Part shown: piece by piece, positions 36,460-45,188 of the stretch
Position numbering within the stretch: the stretch's first letter is position 1
Layout of the letters: every line of letters begins with the position of its first letter
Assembly (NCBI RefSeq): GCF_001591445.1
Contig: NZ_BCUX01000016.1
Coordinates: 62,001-126,000, forward strand
Length of the DNA: 64,000 bases
Direction: 5' to 3'
Source: Neobacillus drentensis NBRC 102427
GTDB taxonomy: Bacteria > Bacillota > Bacilli > Bacillales > Cytobacillaceae
Position numbers and translations under genes: made by a program
Notes under the pieces: generated by a model
Seen by the model: only the letters and a program-made list of their open reading frames with translations
What the model was told of the DNA's origin: nothing
Database searches by the model: none

Positions 36460-36697
36460 AACGAAAGACCTCCTATTTAAAGCGATTGAAAATTTTATCT
36501 TCTTATCAAAATGGACCTACCAAAGTCTATTCCACTGAAATGAGAATTCTCGTTCAATCTTATGGTCTAAATATACGTTCTATGAGTATATTTGTGTTAT
36601 ATAAGGACAAGTCAGGATAAGAATATTTCTTATTTTAACATTCAATTTATTGATTGCACAGTTTCAACGATTCCCCTCGGAAGGAGGCGCCCCCTCA

Positions 36698-37918
36698 TTG
36701 TTTCGGTCCAAACTAAAAACTATTTTTTTATCCGTTTCTGTCACCATATTAGCTGCTTCACTTATTTCATTTCCACAAGAGTCTTTAGATGCTTCCATAC
36801 GAGGACTAAATATGTGGTGGGAGATTGTCTTTCCTTCCCTATTACCTTTTTTTATCGTTTCTGAGATGTTGATTGGATTTGGGGTTGTCAAATTTATCGG
36901 TGTATTATTGGAACCATTGATGAGGCCTCTTTTTAAGGTACCTGGTGTTGGCGGATTTGTTTGGGCGATGGGTATGGCATCAGGATTCCCTGCTGGTGCG
37001 AAATTTACCGCAAGGCTAAGGCAGGAAGGCCACTTAACACAAATCGAAGCAGAAAGACTCGTTTCTTTTACTAATTCTTCAAATCCTTTATTTATCTTTG
37101 GTGCTGTATCCGTTGGATTTTTCTATAACCCACAATTAGGTGTGCTCCTTGCCATAGCCCACTATTTAGGAAATATTTGCGTTGGATTAATCATGCGTTT
37201 TTATGGGAATGAATCTCCTGACGAAACTAGTACGAAAAAAAAGAAATTCAAAATCCGATCGGCTCTTTCTGCTTTACATCAAACCAGATTAAAAGATAAT
37301 CGCCCCATTGGTAAACTTCTAGGCGATGCAGTCAATTCTTCCATTCAAACTTTATTAATGGTTGGCGGCTTTATTATTTTATTTTCCGTAATTAATAAAT
37401 TACTTTATCAATTACATATCACAGCGGCACTGGCAAAAGCAGTTGAGATATTATTATCCTCAATGTCTTTCCCGGATATGTTAAGTATTCCCTTTATTTC
37501 CGGTTTATTTGAAATTACATTAGGCAGTAAGCTAACTAGCCTGGTACAGGATGCTACTCTAGTGCAGAAAGCAATGATTACCAGCTTTATCCTGGCCTTC
37601 AGTGGATTTAGTGTCCAAGCACAGGTTGCAAGTATCCTGGCCCAAACAGATATCAGATTTAAGCCCTTTTTTATTGCAAGAATCCTTCAAGGTATTTTCG
37701 CAAGCTTATTTGCCTTGATTTTGTGGAAACCCGTTTACTTGCGCTTCAGTAGGCAAGAGCAGCCTTCTAATGCCCTGCCCGTTGGTTTTTTTGAGGAAGG
37801 TTCATGGTCAAACCATTTTTATCATAAAATGATTGAGGTCGGTCCTCTTGTCACCATCTTTTCCCTTTTAGTGTATGTGCTTATTTTGTTTTCCCGCTTA
37901 AATAAAAAAAGAGCCTAG
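36698..37918 (+). CDS. ylbJ: YlbJ, sporulation integral membrane protein
   Basis: The 406-residue polytopic protein has two gate-like repeats (WWEIVFPSLLPFFIVSEMLI; FVWAMGMASGFPAGAKFTAR) and resembles the SpoIIIAA/NupC-gate-like YlbJ family, which is sigma E-controlled and needed for spore cortex in B. subtilis. TTG 36698 is 10 nt after AAGGAGG and gives about the B. subtilis length (408); the open frame from 36650 would cross the site. The upstream gap of 238 nt should hold a sigma E promoter, but I could not resolve one. Confidence 0.9.
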   Translation: MFRSKLKTIFLSVSVTILAASLISFPQESLDASIRGLNMWWEIVFPSLLPFFIVSEMLIGFGVVKFIGVLLEPLMRPLFKVPGVGGFVWAMGMASGFPAGAKFTARLRQEGHLTQIEAERLVSFTNSSNPLFIFGAVSVGFFYNPQLGVLLAIAHYLGNICVGLIMRFYGNESPDETSTKKKKFKIRSALSALHQTRLKDNRPIGKLLGDAVNSSIQTLLMVGGFIILFSVINKLLYQLHITAALAKAVEILLSSMSFPDMLSIPFISGLFEITLGSKLTSLVQDATLVQKAMITSFILAFSGFSVQAQVASILAQTDIRFKPFFIARILQGIFASLFALILWKPVYLRFSRQEQPSNALPVGFFEEGSWSNHFYHKMIEVGPLVTIFSLLVYVLILFSRLNKKRA

Positions 37919-37928
37919 CTCTTTTTTT
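37904..37928. terminator. Bidirectional terminator between ylbJ and coaD
   Basis: AAAAAAAGAGC, loop CTA and GCTCTTTTTTT. The loop CTA continues into the ylbJ stop codon, so the gene ends within the hairpin. Confidence 0.85.
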
Positions 37929-37929
37929 A

Positions 37930-38424
<495 letters not shown>

Positions 38425-38985
38425 TTATTCAATATCTGTTTTTATATAAATAGTTACCGCGATCATACCATATTTTTCATGTTTTATTTGCGTCAAATGC
38501 CCCGCTGATTTTGGTAACTCAACATCAAAACTATGTTCACAGACAATTATTCCATCTTTTTTAACAACATCCTGTTTATCCATTTTTTCCATTAAACTGA
38601 CCAGTTGTTGTTTTTTGTATGGTGGGTCTAAAAATATGTAATCAAAGCAGAGTTCTCTTTTGATGAGAGCCTTTAAGGCTCTATCTGCATCATTACGATA
38701 AACCTCAGTTTGATCCTCAAATTTACAAGCTTTAATATTTTCATGAATCACTTGAATAGCTTTGGATTCTCGGTCAATAAAGATCACTTTATCCAATCCC
38801 CTACTAAGTGCCTCCAGACCAAGTCCACCGCTGCCAGCAAATAGGTCCAACCCTATGCCGCCATCAAAATAAGGACCAATCATATTAAATAATGCTTCTT
38901 TAACCTTATCGGTTGTCGGTCTTGTTGTATTTCCTGGAACTGACTTTAAAGGTCTGCCTTTGCAAACGCCTGAAACCACTCTCAC
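38425..38985 (-). CDS. rsmD: RsmD (YlbH), 16S rRNA G966 N2-methyltransferase
   Basis: The 186-residue SAM enzyme has the start RVVSGVCKGRPLKSVPGNTT, the SAM loop LDLFAGSGGLGLEALSRG and the catalytic DYIFLDPPY. It methylates G966 of 16S rRNA. The GTG at 38985 is used; a second GTG lies two codons on. The 373-nt gap upstream holds the CsfG-like RNA. Confidence 0.95.
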   Translation of the reverse strand: MRVVSGVCKGRPLKSVPGNTTRPTTDKVKEALFNMIGPYFDGGIGLDLFAGSGGLGLEALSRGLDKVIFIDRESKAIQVIHENIKACKFEDQTEVYRNDADRALKALIKRELCFDYIFLDPPYKKQQLVSLMEKMDKQDVVKKDGIIVCEHSFDVELPKSAGHLTQIKHEKYGMIAVTIYIKTDIE

Positions 38986-39103
38986 GTACTTATCACCACA
39001 TCTTTTTCATAAATAATTTCTTAGTACATCCTACCATAATTTATAAAAAGTAGACAATTCTGTAGATGATATCTTTTCATTACGAATTTTTATTATAAAG
39101 TAC

Positions 39104-39131
39104 GTATAAGCTTTTGGGTTGTGGAAATAAT
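39104..39131 (+). promoter_or_regulatory. Sigma F/G-type promoter for the small RNA
   Basis: GTATA (39104-39108), a 14-bp spacer and GGAAATAAT (39123-39131) match the sigma F pattern (GYATA and GGHAANAHT) with a spacer about one base short of usual. Confidence 0.55.
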
Positions 39132-39136
39132 GTAAG

Positions 39137-39287
39137 TAACAACATCAATTCGAGGATGTTGTTGCCAACCGCGGAGAAGACTTACGTTTCCCCATAAGTT
39201 CTTCCTCCGGTTTCTCCTCTCCCTTTGCCTTCAATCCTTTATGAGGATATGGAAGGACCCTGCAGAATTTTCTGCAGGTTTTTTTTA
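39137..39287 (+). ncRNA. csfG: CsfG-like sporulation small RNA (ylbH-leader family position)
   Basis: A structured non-coding stretch lies between rsmD (ylbH) and ylbG, where B. subtilis encodes CsfG, a forespore RNA under sigma F and sigma G. It has a 5' hairpin (AACAACATC 39138-39146 with GATGTTGTT 39155-39163), a bulged middle hairpin (39172-39209), a pyrimidine-rich run at 39211-39232 containing CTCCTCTCC, and a strong terminator (CCTGCAGAA, TT, TTCTGCAGG, then eight T) ending near 39286. The terminator orients it on the plus strand, opposite rsmD, so it is an independent RNA. No reading frame is supported. C-rich runs could pair with Shine-Dalgarno sequences. Confidence 0.72.
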
Positions 39288-39358
39288 TTTTTATTTAAAA
39301 AATGAATCATCCATGATAAAGTATTGATTAATTGCCCCATTTTAAAGGAGAGTTTTCA

Positions 39359-39748
39359 GTGATCCAGCGTTTTATTGAATTAGGAGAAGGATATTCAGAT
39401 TTATATGAATTGCTTGAACTTACAGATGCAAATCAGCACCGTCTTCAACACATGCTCGCACTAAATACAAAGATTGATGATAAGGAGAGGACCTCCCTGG
39501 TTGTGGTTTTAAAGCCAACTGACCCTGGTAAGTTCCAAGCTCTATATATTTGCCGTGAGGGTGTCCCAAACCCCAATTTTATACCTAATAAAAGATATGA
39601 TCTCTTTGCTGCTGCAGCTGAAAAACATGGTAAGAAAATACATGAGCTATCTGTTAAGCCATCCACCATCTTTTATGAAAAAGAACTATATTACCAGCAC
39701 CTTATCGGCATTCTCCGTCTAAATCATTATTTACTGCCACTTCAATAG
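39359..39748 (+). CDS. DUF7147-like protein of unknown function
   Basis: The 129-residue protein has no membrane segment (IQRFIELGEGYSDLYELLEL, LVVVLKPTDPGKFQALYICR, PNPNFIPNKRYDLFAAA). I recall this family in bacilli next to ylbG, sometimes misnamed methylthioribose kinase, for which I see no kinase motif. GTG 39359 is 8 nt after AAAGGAG; a TTG at 39332 is upstream of that site. It lies 70 nt after the small RNA terminator and converges with ylbG. Confidence 0.7.
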   Translation: MIQRFIELGEGYSDLYELLELTDANQHRLQHMLALNTKIDDKERTSLVVVLKPTDPGKFQALYICREGVPNPNFIPNKRYDLFAAAAEKHGKKIHELSVKPSTIFYEKELYYQHLIGILRLNHYLLPLQ

Positions 39749-39780
39749 GAAAAGGTGAGGGATTTCTCCCTCACCTTTTT
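39749..39780. terminator. Bidirectional terminator between the DUF7147-like gene and ylbG
   Basis: AAAAGGTGAGGGA and CTCCCTCACCTTTTT pair around a short loop, with T-runs on both strands. Confidence 0.88.
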
Positions 39781-40054
39781 AAATACCCATTTTATAATCG
39801 TATTCTTTTGCTTTATCTGGTGCTGAATTCTCATATTCCATTCTTAAGAATGGTTTATAGGAAGGTTCTACTTTCTTAACAAACGAAAAAGAATTCAACT
39901 TTTCCATTATTTCATTCACTTCTTCTTGATTACAATACAGAACGACATATTTCAACTTTTTTGAAACGTAATGTACATTTCCGAACCGCCTAAGCATTTT
40001 GGCTTGTTTTAAAGAGTAAAGCCAAACAACCAATCCTTGTCTTTGAACAAACAT
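39779..40054 (-). CDS. ylbG: YlbG (DUF2129)
   Basis: The 91-residue protein begins [20 protein letters not shown] and has the family stretches [20 protein letters not shown] and [19 protein letters not shown]. Function is unknown. ATG 40054 has AAGGGG upstream. A terminator separates it from ylbF. Confidence 0.9.
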   Translation of the reverse strand: MFVQRQGLVVWLYSLKQAKMLRRFGNVHYVSKKLKYVVLYCNQEEVNEIMEKLNSFSFVKKVEPSYKPFLRMEYENSAPDKAKEYDYKMGI

Positions 40055-40184
40055 ACTTTTTTCCCCTTCAACAGAACCATCATTTTAACTAAGTCTAGCA
40101 TATTAAAACGCTTCATTTCAATTCAAACTTTGATTCTTTTCAATATTCTATGATTGCAACAGAATAAACACTGCAATTATAAAG

Positions 40185-40214
40185 AAAAAATCAGCCTTAA
40201 TTAGCTGATTTTTT
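40185..40214 (-). terminator. Terminator after ylbF
   Basis: On the minus strand AAAAAATCAGC, loop TAATTAAG and GCTGATTTTTT form an 11-pair stem with a U-run. Confidence 0.85.
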
Positions 40215-40657
40215 TACCCGCAATTACAACTGCCGCCACCGCCGCAGCCACTGCTATGACTGGTTTGTGTTTCAAAAAACTGGTTGCCTGATGGCACTTT
40301 TATATGTTCAGAGACCGAACCGCCGATAATGATACTAATCGCATCCAGCAGGTCTTGCAAATCATTTTCAGCTAATTTAAACTCAGCAACAAAAGGATCC
40401 AAATCCATTTCCCGCTTATTTTCACGGATTTGAGTCATGATTTTTTTATAATCAGGATGGTATTTACCAAAGCGCTGAACTTCTTCATATAGTTCCTTTA
40501 AACTCACAAAGCGGTTTATTTTCCGTTGTGATTCTTTGTTGCTTTGCAATTTATATAAACAAATTTGATATTGTTCTGCAATATCCGATTCTAAAACCAT
40601 TTTTGCTAATTGCTCAGCTTGTTCCAATAATTCAACACTTTCTAACGTAGCAAGCAC
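40214..40657 (-). CDS. ylbF: YlbF (RicF), Ric complex subunit
   Basis: The 147-residue helical protein has the YlbF/YmcA core (residues about 1-110; NKESQRKINRFVSLKELYEE) and a C-terminal cysteine tail CGGGGSCNCG. In B. subtilis YlbF, YmcA and YaaT form a complex that binds [4Fe-4S] clusters and affects sporulation, competence, biofilm and RNase Y-dependent mRNA maturation; the tail cysteines fit cluster binding. The GTG start at 40657 follows GGAGGTGG. Confidence 0.93.
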   Translation of the reverse strand: MLATLESVELLEQAEQLAKMVLESDIAEQYQICLYKLQSNKESQRKINRFVSLKELYEEVQRFGKYHPDYKKIMTQIRENKREMDLDPFVAEFKLAENDLQDLLDAISIIIGGSVSEHIKVPSGNQFFETQTSHSSGCGGGGSCNCG

Positions 40658-40717
40658 TTTACGCCCACCTCCACTGATATTTTAACATGAAAGTGTTAGT
40701 AATGCGAAAATTTCCTA

Positions 40718-41083
40718 TTATCTAGGGATATTTACCATAAATTCTTTTGCAATTCCATAGGATTCATTCTTTAAGTTGACAACCTCGAGCTTCACTTTAT
40801 GGCTACCCGGTGTAAAGTCACTAATAATAAATGCTGCTGAATTAACTTCGGTCTTCTTCTTCCCATCAACCCAAACTACGATCTTACCAATTCTCTGCAT
40901 AGATTGGTCTCTTTCCCGGAAACTGACGCCTGTAACAATACATTCAATCAATACTTGTTTACCTTTTATTTGATGGTGAACGACTAACGAAGGAAATTCA
41001 GTGCTTGGCAATACATGATTAAATCCCGAAAGTATTCCTATCAATAAGACCAGTAGGATTAGGTACGGAAAACGATTTTTCAT
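40718..41083 (-). CDS. Secreted or membrane-anchored protein of unknown function
   Basis: The 121-residue product starts with a signal or anchor segment (MKNRFPYLILLVLLIGILSG) with no lipobox, followed by a beta-rich region (VVHHQIKGKQVLIECIVTGV, IGKIVVWVDGKKKTEV, FTPGSHKVKLEVVNLKNESY) that reads like a small Ig-like domain. I do not recognise the family. It lies between ylbF and ylbE on the same strand, bounded by a terminator upstream. Confidence 0.7.
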   Translation of the reverse strand: MKNRFPYLILLVLLIGILSGFNHVLPSTEFPSLVVHHQIKGKQVLIECIVTGVSFRERDQSMQRIGKIVVWVDGKKKTEVNSAAFIISDFTPGSHKVKLEVVNLKNESYGIAKEFMVNIPR

Positions 41084-41157
41084 TTAATTTCACTCCTTCT
41101 TTTGCTTGTATTGTTCGCCTTCATCTAATTTTTTAGTCTCCGCTCCTCTTTCTCGCA

Positions 41158-41190
41158 CAAAAAAAGCCACATGATGGATAATGTGGCTTA
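41158..41190 (-). terminator. Terminator after ylbE
   Basis: On the minus strand AAGCCACAT and ATGTGGCTT form a nine-pair stem with an eight-base loop, followed by TTTTTG. Confidence 0.85.
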
Positions 41191-41192
41191 AG

Positions 41193-41432
41193 TTAATTTT
41201 GATTTTTCATCGCTTGAAACATGTTATACATCATCGAAGCCATTTGTACACTATTTGAAAATTTATTAACCTGGTCTGGAATGGTCTTTTTATAATAATG
41301 TAACGATTCAATTTCAAGTGCCTTTAATTCATAGGGATTCCGAGAAAGCTTTCGATACCAGATCGGCTGTTCACGAATAAATTGTTTTAGGTCCTTTTGA
41401 CTTTCGATATACTCAAGCACATCTCTTCGCAT
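41193..41432 (-). CDS. ylbE: YlbE-like small protein
   Basis: The 79-residue protein (VLEYIESQKDLKQFIREQPI, WYRKLSRNPYELKALEIESL) matches the YlbE family, found beside ylbD in bacilli. The tail (SNSVQMASMMYNMFQAMKNQ) is rich in Met. Function is unknown; context suggests sporulation. ATG 41432 has AAGGAA upstream. Confidence 0.85.
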   Translation of the reverse strand: MRRDVLEYIESQKDLKQFIREQPIWYRKLSRNPYELKALEIESLHYYKKTIPDQVNKFSNSVQMASMMYNMFQAMKNQN

Positions 41433-41451
41433 AGGTTTAAAGTTCCTTCCT

Positions 41452-41856
41452 TCAATCTTTTCTAAACATAAATGGATTTTTAGGACCTTCAGGCGGCTTC
41501 ACAGATCCCACAGCCGGATTATTCCCTTGGAATTGTGTAATCACACTTTGGATTGCACCGAGTGCCTGACTTAAATTATTAATATGGCTTTGCACTTGAT
41601 TGGGGTCCATTTTCTTTACCATACCAACAATACTGGACATCCAATCCACTTTAGATTCAGAGCTGCTTTCACCTTCTGAATTATTAACCGTTGCAATTGT
41701 TTCCCAGCGACTATCGTCTTCACCCAATAAATACCAATCTTCATATAACTCCTGCCAGGTCGACTTCCCTTTCCGGACTTCTTGGATAATTTTCGGGTTT
41801 TCTTTTACAAATTCTTTAAATTGTAACACGGAAGGGTGTAATTTTTTTTCCGTCAT
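41452..41856 (-). CDS. ylbD: YlbD, putative spore coat protein
   Basis: The 134-residue protein begins MTEKKLHPSVLQFKEFVKEN and has WQELYEDWYLLGEDD and a C-terminal proline-rich end (SVKPPEGPKNPFMFRKD). It matches the YlbD coat-protein family of bacilli. ATG 41854-41856 has GAGGTG upstream; the open frame to 41982 has no ribosome binding site. It is divergent from the thioesterase gene. Confidence 0.85.
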   Translation of the reverse strand: MTEKKLHPSVLQFKEFVKENPKIIQEVRKGKSTWQELYEDWYLLGEDDSRWETIATVNNSEGESSSESKVDWMSSIVGMVKKMDPNQVQSHINNLSQALGAIQSVITQFQGNNPAVGSVKPPEGPKNPFMFRKD

Positions 41857-42004
41857 TTTTCTCACCTCAGCCCATATTAATGCCAATAATAGAATATGAA
41901 ATAATTTTACAAATGTGAAAGCTCCCACCAAGTGGAATATATTTATTAATTTTCTGGCAAATGGTAAGATGTCAAAAGACAAAGAAATATGGGAGGAAAA
42001 GATT

Positions 42005-42484
42005 TTGAAAGATGATTTACGTCAATTATTTGAAACTTGTATCGAAGGTGGTTCAGAGGAATACTTAAATTCCCTAGCCCAACTTTTAGAAGGATTCCAA
42101 AGAAAAATTCAGAACAACAGCACCTATATTGACGGGATTCTCCACATGGAGAGAAAAATAGATGAGACAAGCTGTGAAATAACGATCCCTTTACACCCAA
42201 TTCTCAATAATAACCTAAATATCCTCCATGGAGGAATGACGGCAACCGTCCTTGATACAGCGATGGGGAGTTTAGCTAATTATCTTCAGCCAGAAGGATA
42301 TGGGGCTGTAACAAATCAATTAAATATCCATTACATTGCACCAGGAATTGGAGAAACACTTCGATGTAAAGCAGAGGTTGTACATAAAGGCACTAAAACG
42401 ATGGTTATTTCAGGGGAAGCTTATCGTGATGACGGAAAAAAAATCGCTTATGCAACAGGTACTTTCTTTACCATCAGTAAATAA
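42005..42484 (+). CDS. PaaI-type hotdog thioesterase
   Basis: The 159-residue product has a helical N-terminal extension (about 1-55) and a hotdog domain with the signature NILHGGMTATVLDTAMGSLA and IHYIAPGIGETLRCKAEVVH. Such enzymes cleave acyl- or aryl-CoA esters; the substrate is unknown. TTG 42005 is 8 nt after GGGAGG and is my start; an ATG at 41969 has no site. It is followed 23 nt later by a small membrane protein gene. Confidence 0.82.
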   Translation: MKDDLRQLFETCIEGGSEEYLNSLAQLLEGFQRKIQNNSTYIDGILHMERKIDETSCEITIPLHPILNNNLNILHGGMTATVLDTAMGSLANYLQPEGYGAVTNQLNIHYIAPGIGETLRCKAEVVHKGTKTMVISGEAYRDDGKKIAYATGTFFTISK

Positions 42485-42507
42485 TGACTGAAGGAGTTTG
42501 ATCAAAC

Positions 42508-42867
42508 ATGGTCACCGCTATTGTTATCCCAATAATTTGCCTTTACTTTTTTTTCCTTACAAAAAAAGAAATGAGGGAGAATGATAGAAAGTGGCTTAAT
42601 TCTGGTTCTGTAAATCAAGAGGCAATCTTGTCGGGGGAAATTAAAGACATTTCAGAGGAAAAACAACGTTTTTATTATCACCGCTACATTTATGTCCAGT
42701 CATTAAAGCTGCAAACAGAAACAAGATTAATAACAACCCAGAAGATAACACCCGTAACCAACCACTTCAAAAAAGAGTCCTTTCAAGTAGGGGATGTTAT
42801 ACGGGTGTATGGAACCTGGGATAACAATAAATTTTTATTTAATGAATATAAAGTTGAAAAAAGGTGA
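42508..42867 (+). CDS. Small membrane-anchored protein of unknown function
   Basis: The 119-residue product has one short N-terminal membrane segment (MVTAIVIPIICLYFFFLTKK) and a beta-rich part (QEAILSGEIKDISEEKQRFY, QVGDVIRVYGTWDNNKFLFN) that resembles an OB-like fold. I do not recognise the family. ATG 42508 has GGAG 11 nt upstream. It probably shares a transcript with the thioesterase gene and converges with ylbC. Confidence 0.65.
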   Translation: MVTAIVIPIICLYFFFLTKKEMRENDRKWLNSGSVNQEAILSGEIKDISEEKQRFYYHRYIYVQSLKLQTETRLITTQKITPVTNHFKKESFQVGDVIRVYGTWDNNKFLFNEYKVEKR

Positions 42868-42886
42868 CCAAGTGGTCACCTTTTTT
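42857..42886. terminator. Bidirectional terminator before ylbC
   Basis: AAAAAAGGTGACC, loop AAGT and GGTCACCTTTTTT form a perfect 13-pair stem. Confidence 0.9.
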
Positions 42887-42889
42887 CAT

Positions 42890-43969
42890 TTATTGTTCTG
42901 TTTTTTGAATAAAGTTTTGTGTATAATACTTTTGATATACCCCAACACCAAGGTGTGAATAATCCTTGTTTAACAGTGACTCACGGTGTCCCTTACTATT
43001 TAACCAACCCTCGACAACTGCAGGTCCATCGGTATAATTGGCAGCAATATTCTCCCCGGCTGCTTTGTAGACCACCTGTGCAGTTTTCAATCGCTTGGAA
43101 AGATCTCCAAATTTCTTAGAGGTGTGTGAAAAATCATTGTTCTCAGACATATCCTTACTATGCTTGAACGCAGCCTCCGCTGTATTTTCATCCCATTTTA
43201 ATTCATTTAGTTTATGCCTTGCCCGTAAGACATTGGTTATATCAAATATCTCTTGTTCCGCATCCTCTTCAATTGCACGCTGTAATTCCTCGGTAAGTAC
43301 AGGGGCTTGAATTAAGATTCCACTATAAACAAGTTCATATGGGCTTTGTTTAATTAGTGTTTCTGCATTCATGAAACGCACACTTGAAAGATTGCCGGTA
43401 AACTTATCAAAATACAGCTGGACGTATATATCACCTAATTGTACCATTGGCCGAAGATTTAAATCGGTATCGTTTAATTCAAAGCGATAGGTATTCCCTT
43501 TATATTCAAGATTAATATTGGTATCAATAAATTGCGTATTAAAAATTTCCTCAACTGGCTGGCCTATTTCAAATGGAGCCACATCTAGGTTTTGACCAAG
43601 GGCAAAAATCGTCACTACATGCTTATTTTCAACACCCACTTGCAGATAACTTTTATGGTCTTGATTATAGATGTACCACTGATAGCCATACATGGACTCA
43701 TCTATTCTCGCTGGTGTTCCAAGTTTTTTTTGTAGTTCAGATAAATTTTCCCCAATCAATAATGCTAAACCCTCTTTTGGTTTTTCAGAAGATATTTTTT
43801 TACTTTGCTTTAAATCAGGAATTTGTGTGTTGGCTGGTTTCATTTCTGTCGTATGATCTTCTTTGATCAAAATATTACCATCATTATTATCATTTATACT
43901 TGCATAAAATCCAATTGTTAAAAAAACGGCTGAAAGGATAAGTATTCTAGACAGTATACGCAGAGGCAT
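42890..43969 (-). CDS. ylbC: YlbC, CAP-domain secreted protein
   Basis: The 359-residue protein has an N-terminal membrane or signal segment (ILSRILILSAVFLTIGFYAS), a CAP-associated domain (about 70-215; IGENLSELQKKLGTPARIDE, GYQWYIYNQDHKSYLQVGV) and a C-terminal CAP/SCP domain (TNVLRARHKLNELKWDENTA, FSHTSKKFGD, AGENIAANY, NSKGHRESLLNKDYSHLGVG) with the conserved His and Glu. Function in bacilli is unknown; relatives such as YkwD are secreted. ATG 43969 has GAGGG upstream. Confidence 0.9.
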   Translation of the reverse strand: MPLRILSRILILSAVFLTIGFYASINDNNDGNILIKEDHTTEMKPANTQIPDLKQSKKISSEKPKEGLALLIGENLSELQKKLGTPARIDESMYGYQWYIYNQDHKSYLQVGVENKHVVTIFALGQNLDVAPFEIGQPVEEIFNTQFIDTNINLEYKGNTYRFELNDTDLNLRPMVQLGDIYVQLYFDKFTGNLSSVRFMNAETLIKQSPYELVYSGILIQAPVLTEELQRAIEEDAEQEIFDITNVLRARHKLNELKWDENTAEAAFKHSKDMSENNDFSHTSKKFGDLSKRLKTAQVVYKAAGENIAANYTDGPAVVEGWLNSKGHRESLLNKDYSHLGVGVYQKYYTQNFIQKTEQ

Positions 43970-44085
43970 TCACCCTCTCTATTACTTTTTCTATCATTAT
44001 ATGTATAGATAAAATTATTATATCATTTATATCTTGAATAGTAATAGGCATTATCAATAATGTCAGACAAATGAAATGATTACAA

Positions 44086-44113
44086 GAAAACAGGCACTAT
44101 AAGTACCTGTTTC
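44086..44113 (-). terminator. Weak terminator after ylbB
   Basis: On the minus strand AACAGGTAC and GTGCCTGTT form a nine-pair stem with a G-U pair, followed by TTCTTG; the U-run is poor. Confidence 0.5.
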
Positions 44114-44151
44114 ATTTTAGTTAAACTATTTTATTTATATAATATTTTTGA

Positions 44152-44583
44152 TTATTGGACTCCATTAAAGTTCTGCTCAGAAATTTCCGTTAATGCTACT
44201 TTAGCCTGATCATCCGTTAATTCATGAACAGCGAAATCTCCAAGGGAAACGATCCCGATTAACTTTCCTTCCTCTACCACAGGTAATCGTCTAATTTGAT
44301 GTTCTGCCATTAACTTAGCAGCCTCTTTGCTCGTGGCATCAGCTGATATGGTAATAAGGTTATTACTCATGATATCCTCTACTTTGGTTGAACCAGGATG
44401 TTTTTCAGCAACTCCGCGAATAACAATATCACGGTCTGTAATCATACCCACTAACTGCTCCTTATCAACAATCGGAATGGCCCCTACATTAAGCTGTTTC
44501 ATTTTTAAAGCAACTTCATAGACATTATCCAATAACGTGCAACTTTCAACATCATTTGTCATGATCTCTTTGATTTTTTCCAT
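44152..44583 (-). CDS. ylbB: YlbB, CBS-domain protein
   Basis: The 143-residue protein is a pair of CBS domains (VGAIPIVDKEQLVGMITDRD; IRRLPVVEEGKLIGIVSLGD), a module that binds adenine nucleotides. No other domain is present, and the ligand is unknown. ATG 44583 follows GGGGG. Confidence 0.92.
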   Translation of the reverse strand: MEKIKEIMTNDVESCTLLDNVYEVALKMKQLNVGAIPIVDKEQLVGMITDRDIVIRGVAEKHPGSTKVEDIMSNNLITISADATSKEAAKLMAEHQIRRLPVVEEGKLIGIVSLGDFAVHELTDDQAKVALTEISEQNFNGVQ

Positions 44584-44767
44584 ATTACTACCCCCATGTA
44601 TTTATTCCTCTTATCATTTTTCTAGTTTTTCCAATCAAGAATGTTTTATTCGCTGTATGAATTCATTGCAAGTTGCTACATTTTCAACTATTATTAAATT
44701 GAATTATATTGCTTTACTATTGAAGTAGAAAACTTAGGGGCAATGGTATTGTTTTTAGGAGGGATTA

Positions 44768-45130
44768 ATGATGAAATTCGAGAATACCGAATTTGAAAAG
44801 TTAAAGGCTGACTTAAACCGTTTAGATGAGGTAATGCTAGATCACGGTTTAGTTCGCGAGGGACAATGGGACTACGAACGTGTTACATACGACCGCAAGT
44901 TTGAATTAAGAGAAGGTGTATTTTACCTGCGTGTTCGTGGCCATGCAATTGAGGGCGACATTGGTGCTGATAAGGCAACCATTCAATTAATGACCCCACT
45001 ACTTGGCAAACATTATTATCCACATGGTGTTGAATATGGTGAAGGCGAAACTTTCCCAACTTCTCTCGTGAATCAATGTAAAAAAATACTTGATGAAGTT
45101 AAAACTGAGGTCAGTAAATTCGCTTTATAA
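44768..45130 (+). CDS. ylbA: YugN-family protein at the ylbA position
   Basis: The 120-residue acidic protein (FENTEFEKLKADLNRLDEVM, YDRKFELREGVFYLRVRGHA, LLGKHYYPHGVEYGEGETFP) fits the YugN-like family and sits where B. subtilis has ylbA, between ctaG and ylbB. The name rests on position. Two ATG codons (44768 and 44771) follow AGGAGG. Function is unknown. Confidence 0.78.
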   Translation: MMKFENTEFEKLKADLNRLDEVMLDHGLVREGQWDYERVTYDRKFELREGVFYLRVRGHAIEGDIGADKATIQLMTPLLGKHYYPHGVEYGEGETFPTSLVNQCKKILDEVKTEVSKFAL

Positions 45131-45132
45131 GC

Positions 45133-45172
45133 AATAATAAAAGACGCATAGATTTATGCGTCTTTTATTATT
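45133..45172. terminator. Bidirectional terminator, 18-bp stem
   Basis: AATAATAAAAGACGCATA, loop GATT and the exact reverse complement, with T-rich arms on both strands. It lies between the plus-strand YugN-like gene and the minus-strand DUF420 gene. Confidence 0.9.
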
Positions 45173-45188
45173 TTACATATGATTAATT

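Noticed and set aside
39137..39287. Structured RNA as a riboswitch leader of rsmD
   Set aside because: The terminator U-run is on the plus strand, opposite to rsmD, so this RNA cannot be the rsmD leader.
41857..41982. Hydrophobic N-terminal extension of YlbD
   Set aside because: No ribosome binding site; GAGGTG supports ATG 41856 and the family N-terminus. The region is a divergent promoter gap.
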